Shown: piece by piece, positions 25,222 to 33,752 of the stretch
Layout: every line of letters begins with the position of its first letter
Numbering within the stretch: the first letter of the stretch is position 1
DNA from: Methylomicrobium sp051061015
Lineage (GTDB): Bacteria > Pseudomonadota > Gammaproteobacteria > Methylococcales > Methylomonadaceae
DNA length: 64,000 nt
Assembly (NCBI GenBank): GCA_051061015.1
Contig: JBPFEG010000029.1
Coordinates: forward strand, 248,001 to 312,000
Direction: 5' to 3'
Position numbers and translations under genes: made by a program
The notes under the pieces: generated by a model
Told to the model about the DNA's origin: nothing
What the model saw: the letters and a program-made list of their open reading frames with translations, nothing else
Databases searched by the model: none

Positions 25222-25872
25222 GTGAAAATTATAAATATAACAAACGGTGCTTTTGCGGCTTTACTGTTAGCCAGCTCTGTTGCGGGTGCGGACTCGCAAT
25301 ATCCTGCGTCTGATTTTCAACCGAAAGTGCTTTATCAGGATCCCGAATACAAACAACAGGGAACATCTGCTCCTGCTTCTGCATCCCCGTCGACCAGCGC
25401 AAAACCGGCAGATTCGCAATATCCCGCGGCCGATTTCCAACCCAAGGTTGTTTATTCGGACTCCAGCTATAAACATTCCTCTGCCGCTCCTTCCGCCCCT
25501 TCTTCCGGTGCAGCTTCCGAAAGTACGGCAGCCGCCGCTCCTGCGGCTAAAAAGGAAGAATCCAATTTCGTTTATCTGATTGGGTTGGCAGTGCTGGCAT
25601 TTGTCGGTGTGATTTTCTTCAAAAAGCAAGCAAAACCTGAGGGGGCTTCATCGCAAAGTCCATCACGTCCTGCCGCTGGCGGTGCAACCGGCGTAGCGAA
25701 ATATCTGAATCGCCAAGCAGGAACCGGGGTATCCAGATATCTGGATCAACAAGTGAAATCCGGGCCTCTGACCGGCGTTGCCAAATATATGGCAAGCCAG
25801 AAGCCTTCTTCTGAAAGTGCAGCGTCAAAGCCAGCTTCCCGCGTCGAAAAATACTTGCGCGACCGGGGGTAA
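25222..25872 (+). CDS. Membrane-anchored protein with four GVAKYL motifs, unknown function
   Basis: 216 residues from GTG 25222, which has AAGG nearby; GTG 25213 is an alternative. Order: signal-like segment (residues 1-23, ending SSVAGA); two copies of DSQYPA-x-DFQPKV (24-37 and 64-77) followed by Tyr/Asp-rich residues; a low-complexity Ser/Ala/Pro linker; one transmembrane segment (about 116-133, FVYLIGLAVLAFVGVIFF) ended by KKQ; then four motifs TGVAKYL, TGVSRYL, TGVAKYM and SRVEKYL at 156, 168, 184 and 206. Positive-inside logic puts the motifs in the cytoplasm and the DFQPKV repeats in the periplasm. It stands three bases before a soluble protein with the same motif. No family with known function is recognised. 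Confidence 0.85.
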   Translation: MKIINITNGAFAALLLASSVAGADSQYPASDFQPKVLYQDPEYKQQGTSAPASASPSTSAKPADSQYPAADFQPKVVYSDSSYKHSSAAPSAPSSGAASESTAAAAPAAKKEESNFVYLIGLAVLAFVGVIFFKKQAKPEGASSQSPSRPAAGGATGVAKYLNRQAGTGVSRYLDQQVKSGPLTGVAKYMASQKPSSESAASKPASRVEKYLRDRG

Positions 25873-25875
25873 TGG

Positions 25876-27183
25876 ATGGATCAGGCTTACTTGATCAGCT
25901 TGGTCGAGGGATTTTATCCCTTCGGTAAGCGATCCAAAACAGGAACTAAAAAACAGCAGTCATTGGTTCACTCCGGGGATGTCTACGAACAATCTTCCGG
26001 AACGACCAAAACGGCGATAGCCGCGGCAAATACAGGCGTAGGGCGCTATCTTAGCGCCCGGCCTGTAGAATCCGGGGTATCCAAATATGTGAAAAAAAGC
26101 CAATCTCAGCCGGTTACCGGTGTCAGTAAATATTTGGTGGTACAGTCGATTAAAGGCCGGGAAGTGTCTCGTATCACGGGCGTCAGCAAATATCTTGAGC
26201 GCTTCGATAACGATACGCCTGCCAGCGGTGTAGCCAAATATGTCGCGACACAAATTATCAAAACCAAATATCTGCCGAAACGCACCAGTGTGGGCAGATA
26301 TATCACTCGTCAGGAAATTGACGAAGCGAAACGCGCCGCATTGACCGGGGTGGCCAAATATCAAGCCGAACAGGATTTCCTGCAAAGAAAGATCGATGCA
26401 CAAAAGTTGATCGAGCGTTATCGTGAAGAGGAAATGCGTATCGCCGCCGAAAAAGCCGCTGAATCGGCTGCCCGGCAGGAATCGGTTGAAGAAGATGTGC
26501 AGCCTGTAGAAATTCAGGAGGCGCCTGCAGAAACAAGGGTCGGGCAATATTTTCAGGAAAAGGCGAAAATAGAGAGCCGGAAACCGCCTGTCAGTAAAGT
26601 GGCCAAATATATTGCTCAGCAAGTCATTCGGGATAGCTTGAAGCCGCGTCAGAGCGGTGTCGCCAAATATCTTACAAAGAGCCGGGTCTATACGCCAAAA
26701 CCGGTCTCGAGCGGAGTTGCCAAATATCTGGAAGCGCAAGCCCAGCTTGCCAAAACCAAGCCGGTATTTTCGGGTGTTGCCAAGTACTTGATCAAACAAA
26801 AAATATCCGCACCCAGCTTGCCAGTTAAAACCAGCGGTGTGGCGAAATATCTTTCCGTTCATGCTCAAAGAGTTGGCGACATTTCCGTAACGGCGAAAAA
26901 AGCAGTCACTCAGGAGTTTGTGTTGACCGGCGTCGCCAAATATATGGACCGCCAAAACGATACAGTTAACGAGAGGCTTGATCGGGCTTCGGTGCCGGCC
27001 GAAAGATGTCTGGAGGGGGAATTCATTCCTGCCGCGGAAGCGTTGGAGAATGAAGCGGTTAAACCTAAAAGAGCGAAAGCAACACGGGTTTCAAAATATA
27101 TCAATGAACACCAGGCTCCTGCTAAGAAAACAGCAGTCAAAAAGTCTACCGGTGTCGAAATGTACCTCCAGAAAACCGCCTGA
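25876..27183 (+). CDS. Soluble protein with 16 GVAKYL-type motifs, candidate scaffold
   Basis: 435 residues with no signal or membrane segment. It carries 16 copies of the seven-residue motif [ST]-[GRKS]-V-[AGSE]-[KRQM]-Y-[LIVMFQ], starting at residues 53, 66, 81, 101, 117, 137, 157, 220, 240, 260, 279, 299, 320, 351, 403 and 425. Within the two main blocks the spacing is close to 20 residues. Linkers are basic and polar, and a charged helix-prone stretch (about 164-219) divides the two blocks. The layout resembles disordered multivalent scaffolds that hold an enzyme through repeated short motifs (EPYC1 and CsoS2 for Rubisco); this is analogy, not homology. Its position between tkt and tal suggests a partner in the RuMP pathway. 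The gene begins three bases after the membrane-anchored protein gene. Confidence 0.88.
   Translation: MDQAYLISLVEGFYPFGKRSKTGTKKQQSLVHSGDVYEQSSGTTKTAIAAANTGVGRYLSARPVESGVSKYVKKSQSQPVTGVSKYLVVQSIKGREVSRITGVSKYLERFDNDTPASGVAKYVATQIIKTKYLPKRTSVGRYITRQEIDEAKRAALTGVAKYQAEQDFLQRKIDAQKLIERYREEEMRIAAEKAAESAARQESVEEDVQPVEIQEAPAETRVGQYFQEKAKIESRKPPVSKVAKYIAQQVIRDSLKPRQSGVAKYLTKSRVYTPKPVSSGVAKYLEAQAQLAKTKPVFSGVAKYLIKQKISAPSLPVKTSGVAKYLSVHAQRVGDISVTAKKAVTQEFVLTGVAKYMDRQNDTVNERLDRASVPAERCLEGEFIPAAEALENEAVKPKRAKATRVSKYINEHQAPAKKTAVKKSTGVEMYLQKTA
26032..27168 (+). repeat. In-frame repeat array coding for GVAKYL motifs
   Basis: Sixteen diverged in-frame repeats, commonly about 60 bases per unit. The codons for the motif vary while the protein motif is kept, so selection acts on the peptide and the array is not a recent DNA expansion. 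Confidence 0.85.
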
Positions 27184-27624
27184 CCCGGGACGTGAGCATT
27201 TTGAGTCTGTGTTCGTTGACTACGAATGCAGGCTCATGTTTCCAGTCTGATGGCTACTGTTCGAAAGTTCGATTCGGACAAACGGGAAGTTAGAACTAAC
27301 CTTTTTGTCACTTGTCTTTAAATATGCCATTGAGTCTTTGAGGCTTAATGAATCGATATTGCTATTGCGGCGCATATCGCTTGGGTAATTCATAATTATC
27401 TTCCTCATCTCGTCCCCGCTTTTTGTCACGAAGTTGATAGGATGCCGCGTGGCAGACCTTTAAGCGCTTTCTCTAATGGATCGCCTCGTAAAAATGAAGA
27501 TTTCCGCCGAGAAAACCGGCTTTGAAGTTTGGCTGATTCAATGGTTTCGTACGGATTCGAGTTGTGGTAATATTGGGAAGGCATTTGTTATTTTAAATAT
27601 AAATAAATTTATAAGGTGCATATT
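27184..27624. other. 441-base intergenic region before tal
   Basis: Lower G+C, without a convincing gene. A 60-codon minus-strand frame (about 27220-27405) is protein-poor and I do not call it. The last 70 bases before tal are very A+T-rich and probably include the tal promoter; AAGG lies about 8 bases before the tal ATG. Confidence 0.4.
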
Positions 27625-28632
27625 ATGGCAAAGAATTTACTAGAACAACTCCGGGAAATGACCGTGGTCGTCGCCGATACCGGGGATATCCAGGCAATCG
27701 AAACCTTCAAACCTCGCGATGCGACCACCAATCCTTCATTGATTACTGCAGCGGCTCAAATGCCCCAGTACCAAAGCATCGTTGATGACACCTTGAAAGG
27801 CGCGCGCGATACCTTGGGCCGCGGTGCGGCTCCTGCTTTGGTTGCTAATCTGGCATTTGACCGTCTGGCCGTTTCTTTCGGTTTGAAAATTCTCGAAATT
27901 ATCCCAGGCCGTGTTTCAACTGAAGTTGATGCGCGTCTGTCTTATGATACCGAAGCGACAATTGCAAAAGGCCGCGAAATCATTGCGCAATATGAAGCCG
28001 CAGGCGTTTCTAAAGAGCGCGTACTGATCAAAATTGCCTCCACCTGGGAAGGTATTCAGGCGGCGGCGGTTCTTGAAAAAGAAGGCATTCATTGTAACCT
28101 GACCTTGTTGTTCGGCATTCATCAGGCGATCGCTTGCGCCGAAAACGGCATTACGCTGATTTCGCCATTCGTAGGCCGTATCCTGGACTGGTACAAAAAA
28201 GATACCGGGCGTGATTCCTATGCGCCAGCCGAAGATCCAGGCGTCGTCTCCGTGAGCTCGATCTATAATTATTACAAGAAATTCGGTTACAAGACCGAAG
28301 TGATGGGCGCGAGCTTCCGGAATGTCGGCGAAATCACCGAATTGGCCGGTTGCGATCTGTTGACCATCGCGCCGTCTTTGCTGGCCGAACTGCAATCTAC
28401 CGAAGGCGAACTGCCGCGTAAACTGGATCCTGCGAAAGCTGCGAGCGCGCCAATCGAAAAAATCACGATGGACCGCGCGACTTTCGATCGTATGCATGAA
28501 GAAAACCGCATGGCGACCGACAAGCTGTCAGAAGGTATTGTCGGCTTCGAAAAAGCTTTGGTGTCGCTGGAAGATCTGTTGGCCAAGCGTCTGGCCGAGC
28601 TGGAAAACCAGCCAGAAACTGCGGAAGCATAA
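27625..28632 (+). CDS. tal: Transaldolase
   Basis: 335 residues from ATG 27625; the in-frame GTG at 27616 is part of the ribosome site region. Moves a three-carbon dihydroxyacetone unit between sugar phosphates in RuMP regeneration. The substrate loop DATTNPSL lies near 30, the Schiff-base Lys is in VLIKIASTWEG near 129, and the later NLTLLFG and ISPFVGRILDWYKK match the TalB group. Full length. It lies between the repeat-protein genes and fba in the same direction. Confidence 0.97.
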   Translation: MAKNLLEQLREMTVVVADTGDIQAIETFKPRDATTNPSLITAAAQMPQYQSIVDDTLKGARDTLGRGAAPALVANLAFDRLAVSFGLKILEIIPGRVSTEVDARLSYDTEATIAKGREIIAQYEAAGVSKERVLIKIASTWEGIQAAAVLEKEGIHCNLTLLFGIHQAIACAENGITLISPFVGRILDWYKKDTGRDSYAPAEDPGVVSVSSIYNYYKKFGYKTEVMGASFRNVGEITELAGCDLLTIAPSLLAELQSTEGELPRKLDPAKAASAPIEKITMDRATFDRMHEENRMATDKLSEGIVGFEKALVSLEDLLAKRLAELENQPETAEA

Positions 28633-28639
28633 GCAATTA

Positions 28640-28676
28640 GGATGTCCGGCATCGGCTTACTCGATACCGGACATCC
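28640..28676 (+). terminator. Hairpin between tal and fba
   Basis: A perfect 10-base stem (GGATGTCCGG at 28640-28649, CCGGACATCC at 28667-28676) with no T-run. It could be a weak terminator or a stabilising mRNA structure between the two genes. Confidence 0.5.
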
Positions 28677-28737
28677 GATGCCATTGAAAAATGTGACGTG
28701 GTGTTCGCACCCAGCTTAATAATTTTTACAATCCAAT

Positions 28738-29817
28738 ATGTCAAAAAAAATTTTAGATGTGGTTAAACCCGGTGTTGTAACCGGTGAAGATGTGCAGAAA
28801 GTATTTGCGATCTGCAAAGAAAATAATTTTGCGCTGCCGGCTGTCAATGTAATCAACACCGATTCGATCAATGCGGTGCTGGAAGCGGCGGCGAAAGTCA
28901 AATCTGCGGTCATCGTACAGTTTTCTAACGGCGGCGCACAATTCGTGGCCGGTAAAGGTTTGAAGCTGGAAGGTCAGAAAACGGCCATTTTGGGTGCGAT
29001 TTCCGGCGCGAAGCACGTTCATCTGATGGCCGAACACTACGGCGTTCCTGTTATTCTGCACACCGACCATGCGGCAAAAAAATTGCTGCCATGGATTGAC
29101 GGGTTGTTGGAAGCCGGCGAGAAACACTTTGCGGAAACCGGCAAGCCTTTATTCAGCTCGCACATGCTCGATCTTTCCGAAGAAAGCCTGAAAGAAAATA
29201 TCGAGATTTGCGGCGAATATCTGAAGCGCATGTCAAAATTAGGTATGACCCTGGAAATCGAACTGGGCGTAACCGGTGGTGAAGAAGACGGCGTCGACAA
29301 TTCCGGTTTGGATCATTCGATGTTATACACGCAACCGGAAGATGTGGCTTATGCTTATGAGCATTTGAGCAAGATTAGCCACCGTTTCACGATTGCGGCT
29401 TCGTTCGGTAACGTACACGGCGTATACAAGCCAGGTAACGTTAAACTGACTCCGAAGATTCTGGACAATTCACAAAAATATGTGTCGGAAAAATTCAATC
29501 TGCCGGCCAAAACCTTGAACTTCGTTTTCCATGGCGGTTCGGGTTCAACAGCGGAAGAAATTGCCGAGTCAATCAGCTATGGCGTCGTCAAAATGAATAT
29601 CGACACCGATACCCAATGGGCAACCTGGGAAGCCATCATGAATTTCTACAAGAAAAATGAAGGCTATCTGCAAGGTCAGATCGGTAACCCGGAAGGCGAC
29701 GACAAGCCGAACAAAAAGTACTATGATCCACGCGTATGGCAGCGTGAAGGCGAGCTTGGTATGGTTGCTCGTTTGCAGCAAGCGTTCCAGGATCTGAATT
29801 CAGTCAATTCACTGTGA
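28738..29817 (+). CDS. fba: Class II fructose-bisphosphate aldolase
   Basis: 359 residues of the zinc-dependent class IIA type (FbaA). Cleaves fructose 1,6-bisphosphate, or runs in reverse in gluconeogenic direction, and can also act on sedoheptulose bisphosphate in methylotrophs. Visible: VIVQFSNGGAQF near 59, the zinc-site HTDHAAKKLLPW near 107, GVTGGEEDGVDN near 178, and FHGGSGS near 264 followed by VKMNIDTDTQWA. Full length. It is the last gene of the RuMP cluster and is closed by a strong terminator. Confidence 0.96.
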   Translation: MSKKILDVVKPGVVTGEDVQKVFAICKENNFALPAVNVINTDSINAVLEAAAKVKSAVIVQFSNGGAQFVAGKGLKLEGQKTAILGAISGAKHVHLMAEHYGVPVILHTDHAAKKLLPWIDGLLEAGEKHFAETGKPLFSSHMLDLSEESLKENIEICGEYLKRMSKLGMTLEIELGVTGGEEDGVDNSGLDHSMLYTQPEDVAYAYEHLSKISHRFTIAASFGNVHGVYKPGNVKLTPKILDNSQKYVSEKFNLPAKTLNFVFHGGSGSTAEEIAESISYGVVKMNIDTDTQWATWEAIMNFYKKNEGYLQGQIGNPEGDDKPNKKYYDPRVWQREGELGMVARLQQAFQDLNSVNSL

Positions 29818-29828
29818 TGTGAGTCAAA

Positions 29829-29870
29829 ACTACAGGCTTACTATGATGTAAGCCTGTAGTCTTCATCTTT
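29829..29870. terminator. Strong terminator closing the RuMP cluster
   Basis: A perfect 13-base stem (29829-29841 with 29848-29860) and a six-base loop, followed by a pyrimidine-rich CTTCATCTTT. It lies between the convergent ends of fba and the pterin dehydratase gene and may act in both directions. Confidence 0.75.
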
Positions 29871-29892
29871 GCAAGATGCACATCGTATTAAA

Positions 29893-30276
29893 TCAATCGT
29901 ATTTAATATATTTAAACCGGGGATCGTCCGGTGTTCCTTCCAGGGCGCCGCCTTCTTTACCTGGCTGCCACATGATAACTTCCTCGATTTTATGCGCCAG
30001 CTCAAAGTCTTTATTCGTAATGCCTTTGGCTGCATGATTCATTAGCTTAACGATCACAAAAGCATAGGAAACGGTCAAGTCGGGGTGATGGAAGGCCGCT
30101 TCCGCCAGATGGCCGACTGTGTTGACCACCATTAATGTGCCTTTCCATCCGCTGGTCTTGAACTTGCGCCGTATCCAGCCGTTTTCGAGATACCAATGAG
30201 GCAATTCTGCCTTCAGTCGCTCCTCAATTTCGCTGTCAGTATAAGTTTCTTCGTGTTTGCGTTCGCGCCAGCCCAT
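29893..30276 (-). CDS. phhB: Pterin-4a-carbinolamine dehydratase
   Basis: 127 residues from ATG 30276, with GGAG 9 bases upstream; the open frame extends 19 codons more without support. It recycles the 4a-hydroxy pterin formed by aromatic amino-acid hydroxylases. The family's active-site pattern is present: HLAEAAFHHPDLTVSY near 71 followed by VKLMNHAAKGITNKDFELA. No hydroxylase gene is nearby. Dehydratase-like proteins in bacteria without phenylalanine hydroxylase have been linked to molybdopterin or other pterin metabolism, so the pathway here is not certain. Confidence 0.9.
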   Translation of the reverse strand: MGWRERKHEETYTDSEIEERLKAELPHWYLENGWIRRKFKTSGWKGTLMVVNTVGHLAEAAFHHPDLTVSYAFVIVKLMNHAAKGITNKDFELAHKIEEVIMWQPGKEGGALEGTPDDPRFKYIKYD

Positions 30277-30650
30277 GATCAAAACTCCTATCCAGTGGAA
30301 ATGCCAAAAAATTGTAAACCAATACCCTCTCAAGACCCATTAATGTCTACCCCTATTAGCGTGGCCGGCAGATGAATCGGCGATAAGGAGTAAGGTAGAG
30401 TGAGGCTTAAACATTTGACTAATATAACAATATAATTGCACCCGGCAAAAATGAAAAAAATATGTGAAACTTTTCGTTAAATTCGTCGTTCAGAAACATA
30501 AAAGAAATAAAAAATTCGGTTGTGGACTAAAGTTAATGAAAGAAGGGGGTGAAGTCTATTGTGGTGCGAAGAACTTATTTTAGCGTGAGTGGACTTTCTT
30601 AAAGGACTTTAAACATAAAGAATTATATTGAAATTATTCGATAGAAGGAC
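30277..30650. other. 374-base A+T-rich intergenic region
   Basis: No gene recognised. The sequence is A+T-rich with short A-runs; it likely includes promoters for phhB (minus) and for the tiny ORF at 30651 (plus). Confidence 0.4.
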
Positions 30651-30797
30651 ATGGTCATGTTAAAAAAATTAATGGCAATAATCAATTTGTTCGGCAGCCT
30701 CTGCGTATTTATTGTGATGTGTATAGCAAAAGGCTTGCACAAATCCAAAAAAATACCGGGGGAGCAGTCTGTCAGAAATCATTCCATCAGCCAATAG
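30651..30797 (+). CDS. Possible 48-residue small membrane protein
   Basis: A short frame with AGAAGGA five bases before the ATG (a second in-frame ATG follows two codons later). It codes for a basic N terminus (MLKKLMA), one hydrophobic segment (IINLFGSLCVFIVMCIA, about residues 10-26) and a hydrophilic, basic tail ending SISQ. The pattern of basic start, single membrane span and good ribosome site is typical of real small membrane proteins, but length makes this uncertain. Confidence 0.45.
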   Translation: MVMLKKLMAIINLFGSLCVFIVMCIAKGLHKSKKIPGEQSVRNHSISQ

Positions 30798-30866
30798 AAG
30801 ATAAGATTAATTCAGTAAATAAGTAGCGAAAAAAGTTCAGGGAGTGCTTTTCATTCCGAATCAAGG

Positions 30867-31463
30867 CTAGAATCGGTTGATATCGCAGCCTTTCTGATAA
30901 AAGATGAGCGAAGGAGGAAATGGCGTAATGTCAATCGTTAACGTCGTTTCGCGAGTGAAAACCGCCAAAGGTTTTGTAGCAGCATTGTGAAAGTTTTTTG
31001 TTAATTGCGCCGCTAATTTTTCTTGTATCACATCGTCTCCCAAAGAAAAAGGATCGACGGCGAGATTAGTCTGATCAATGGCCTGCTCCAGAATTTCGGT
31101 AGAGGAATTCTGTATCCTGGTTTCAAAATCCTTGAAAATTTCTTTCGGCTTTTCCTTCTTGATGCGCTCGACGTCTTGCGGATCGGCATAAACCAAAAAA
31201 GAACCACTCGCGCCTTGTAATTCATTTTTGCAGATCCCGCCGTCCATGATTCTGACCAAATTCAAAGTTTTGCCCCCTTTGGTGATCGTCAGAGGCGGAT
31301 TGATAGAGGCATCATAACCGGGAGGCAGTGTCTCTTCTTGAGGATGGGGTTTAGACTCTGCCTCTACGGCGTTGATAAATGGTCGTTGAGCAGGTGGGGT
31401 AGAGCATGCGCTCAACAGGGATACGGCGACAGCAGTAAAAGTTTTTCTCTTGTTATGCTTCAT
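30867..31463 (-). CDS. Lipoprotein of unknown function
   Basis: 198 residues from ATG 31463, which gives a lipoprotein signal with lipobox L-L-S-A-C, Cys at residue 20; 15 more upstream codons would spoil the signal. The mature part starts with a Pro-rich stretch, then strands such as NPPLTITKGGKTLNLVR, an ending TTLTIDITPF and two Cys (ICKNEL, KGCDINRF) that may pair. No family recognised. It is a single gene on the minus strand facing the small ORF. Confidence 0.7.
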   Translation of the reverse strand: MKHNKRKTFTAVAVSLLSACSTPPAQRPFINAVEAESKPHPQEETLPPGYDASINPPLTITKGGKTLNLVRIMDGGICKNELQGASGSFLVYADPQDVERIKKEKPKEIFKDFETRIQNSSTEILEQAIDQTNLAVDPFSLGDDVIQEKLAAQLTKNFHNAATKPLAVFTRETTLTIDITPFPPSLIFYQKGCDINRF

Positions 31464-31718
31464 GTTTTCTGAATAATAAAATGAGAGTATTTGTAATAAG
31501 ATCGGCATGCAAAGGGCCGTATTATAATATGAACAAAAGGTCTATGAAGATCGGTAGGAAATTGTAGCCGGAAAAAAGTCTCTTTAATTATTGAAATTCT
31601 ATATACATTCAAAGCTACATGTTGTTGATAGGCAAGCTTGTTCGCCTGCAATATTTCAATTAGGACAAAGCCGGTAAAAAAACATTCAATATATACAAGA
31701 AACTAAAGGAAACTGTCT

Positions 31719-32735
31719 TTGAAAGTTTTGGTTACAGGAGCGGCCGGTTTTATCGGCGCAAGATTAAGCGGCAAATTGCTGGAGCGGGGAAACGAGGTCG
31801 TCGGCGTCGATAATATAAACAATTACTACGATGTCAATTTAAAAACGGCGCGTCTGCAATTACTCGTTGACCACAGGAGATTCAAGTTTATCAAATTGGA
31901 TATTGCCGACGGATCGGCCCTTGATGCGCTGTTTCAGGGAGAAAATGTGCAACGGGTCGTGAACCTTGCCGCTCAGGCCGGCGTCCGATACTCGTTAATT
32001 AATCCTCATGCCTATGTCAGCTCGAATTTTCAAGGCTTTATGAATGTTCTGGAGTGCTGCCGGCATCATGCCATAGAACATCTGGTTTATGCTTCGTCGA
32101 GTTCAGTCTATGGCGCAAACACGCGAATGCCGTTTTCAGTGCATGATAATGTCGATCATCCGGTATCCATCTACGCGGCCAGCAAAAAAGCGAATGAATT
32201 GATGGCGCATAGTTACAGTCATCTTTTTCAGCTTCCGACAACAGGATTGCGATTTTTTACGGTATATGGACCGTGGGGAAGGCCGGATATGTCGCCGTTC
32301 ATCTTTGCGCGCAATATTCTGGAAGGCAAGCCGATCGATGTGTATAACTTTGGCAATCATCGGCGCGACTTTACTTATATTGATGATATTGTCGACGGCA
32401 TCATTAAGGTGCTGGATCAGCCGGCCCAGCCGAATACCGCCTGGACAGGAGAGAATCCCGACCCCGGCAGTAGCTCTGCCCCTTACAGAGTTTACAATAT
32501 TGGCTGTAATCAGCCTGTGCATTTGCTGACCTTTATCGAGACGCTCGAAAAATATCTGGGTAAAACAGCAATTAAAAATTTATTGCCGATTCAGCCGGGC
32601 GATGTTCCGGATACCTATGCCGATGTGAACGACTTGATTCGCGACTTCGGCTATAAGCCGAGTACGCAGCTGGATGAGGGGGTTCGGTCTTTCGTGAATT
32701 GGTACCTGGACTTTTACGGGTATGCCAAACCGTGA
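31719..32735 (+). CDS. Nucleotide-sugar epimerase, probably UDP-glucuronate 4-epimerase
   Basis: 338 residues starting at TTG 31719 with AAAGGA 8 bases upstream. It is an extended short-chain dehydrogenase: the NAD-binding GAAGFIG lies at residues 7-13, the catalytic Y-x3-K in YAASKKANELMAHSYSHL near 152, and RFFTVYGPWGRPDM near 178. The CapI/LpsL-type block NVLECCRHH and the FTYIDDIVDGI motif favour UDP-glucuronate 4-epimerase, which makes UDP-galacturonate for surface polysaccharides; UDP-glucose 4-epimerase activity is less likely. No other polysaccharide gene is beside it. Confidence 0.88.
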   Translation: MKVLVTGAAGFIGARLSGKLLERGNEVVGVDNINNYYDVNLKTARLQLLVDHRRFKFIKLDIADGSALDALFQGENVQRVVNLAAQAGVRYSLINPHAYVSSNFQGFMNVLECCRHHAIEHLVYASSSSVYGANTRMPFSVHDNVDHPVSIYAASKKANELMAHSYSHLFQLPTTGLRFFTVYGPWGRPDMSPFIFARNILEGKPIDVYNFGNHRRDFTYIDDIVDGIIKVLDQPAQPNTAWTGENPDPGSSSAPYRVYNIGCNQPVHLLTFIETLEKYLGKTAIKNLLPIQPGDVPDTYADVNDLIRDFGYKPSTQLDEGVRSFVNWYLDFYGYAKP

Positions 32736-32936
32736 CAAATCAGTACGGCTAAAGCTATTTAAGCAATTCAATTGCTAGTACGCACCTTAGCACAATAGGT
32801 ATGGGGCTCGCTAAGGAGCCGGGCGACTGATCAAGAGCGGAGACTGGATAGAGAAAAAGCCATCCATGGCTTCGAATTTGACTTCGAATGAGTTAAAAAG
32901 GTAAAGATTGATTCTTGATCAACTTAAGCATCGGCT

Positions 32937-33449
32937 TTATGCCACTGCACGCAAGGAATCGTCCTCGTAGAGGCGTTTTTTCTTCCAGCCTGCAAATTTG
33001 CTCTCGTCAAATTCCAGGTCGTTATCGATCGCGTACTCATAGCAGCTTCTGAATAGGCGTGCAGTCCGGAAGGCATGCAGTTCATCGTCCGCCGTGATCT
33101 TCGCAATATTGCCGACTTGGAAGGTCTTGTTTTTTGATTTTCCGTTATGGACCCAAAATACCGTATAGCAAAGGTAACTTTTGTCTTTGCGGTGATCGTA
33201 TTTGATCGTTTTTGATACGCCGGTGACGCCGGTTGTGGTTTTATTTTTCGGCGGCTTTAAAAAGCGGGTTTTACTACCTTTCAGCACAACCAGCATCTGA
33301 TCGCGCCAGAGAATCGCTGCCTGCAAAGACTTGGCTTTATTTCCCCATAATTTATGAGAAAAATAACGGCTGCTTTCTTTGCCGCGGCGGACAATACGTA
33401 CTTGATAACCGAATACGTCCGGTTCAGTAATATGCTTATTTTTTGCCAT
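32937..33449 (-). CDS. Possible AP2-like DNA-binding protein
   Basis: 170 residues with AAGGGG about 9 bases before the ATG. It is strongly basic. Two segments resemble bacterial AP2-type (integrase-like three-strand) units: GYQVRIVRRGKESSRYF followed by a helix KAKSLQAAILWRDQML, and TGVTGVSKTIKYDHRKDKSY followed by a strand TVFWVHNGKSKNKTFQVG and helix ELHAFRTARLFRSCYEYAI. Such proteins are often small regulators or parts of mobile homing genes, but no endonuclease domain is visible here. The call rests on pattern only. Confidence 0.55.
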   Translation of the reverse strand: MAKNKHITEPDVFGYQVRIVRRGKESSRYFSHKLWGNKAKSLQAAILWRDQMLVVLKGSKTRFLKPPKNKTTTGVTGVSKTIKYDHRKDKSYLCYTVFWVHNGKSKNKTFQVGNIAKITADDELHAFRTARLFRSCYEYAIDNDLEFDESKFAGWKKKRLYEDDSLRAVA

Positions 33450-33752
33450 GGAAGAGACCCCTTACAACAACTACATCAATTTAATAGCGGTAAAGCTAGG
33501 TTGCCTATAAATGTAGCGGCTCAAGCTTGAATTTATAGAAAGAGTACAGCCGCTATATTTGTAATCCGATGCTTACAAATTATGCCTAAAGTTCTGACAA
33601 ATGCAAGAGAAAAATGACAATTTGATGAAAATCCAGCCATTATAAAAATAATAAATTCCGACAGTTTTGGTGTAGAATGAAGGAATTCCACGCTTGCGTG
33701 GCTAGTGTTGAGCTTATAACCCTTTGCTTTTTATAACTATTTGGAGAAAACG

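Noticed and set aside
25222..27183. Repeat array considered as a CRISPR or tandem DNA repeat
   Set aside because: Repeats are in frame, diverged at DNA level and conserved only as peptide; there are no uniform direct repeats or spacers.
27220..27429. Minus-strand frame of 69 codons before tal
   Set aside because: Low-complexity polar sequence without domain; the region is more likely the untranslated and promoter sequence of tal. A real small protein is not excluded.
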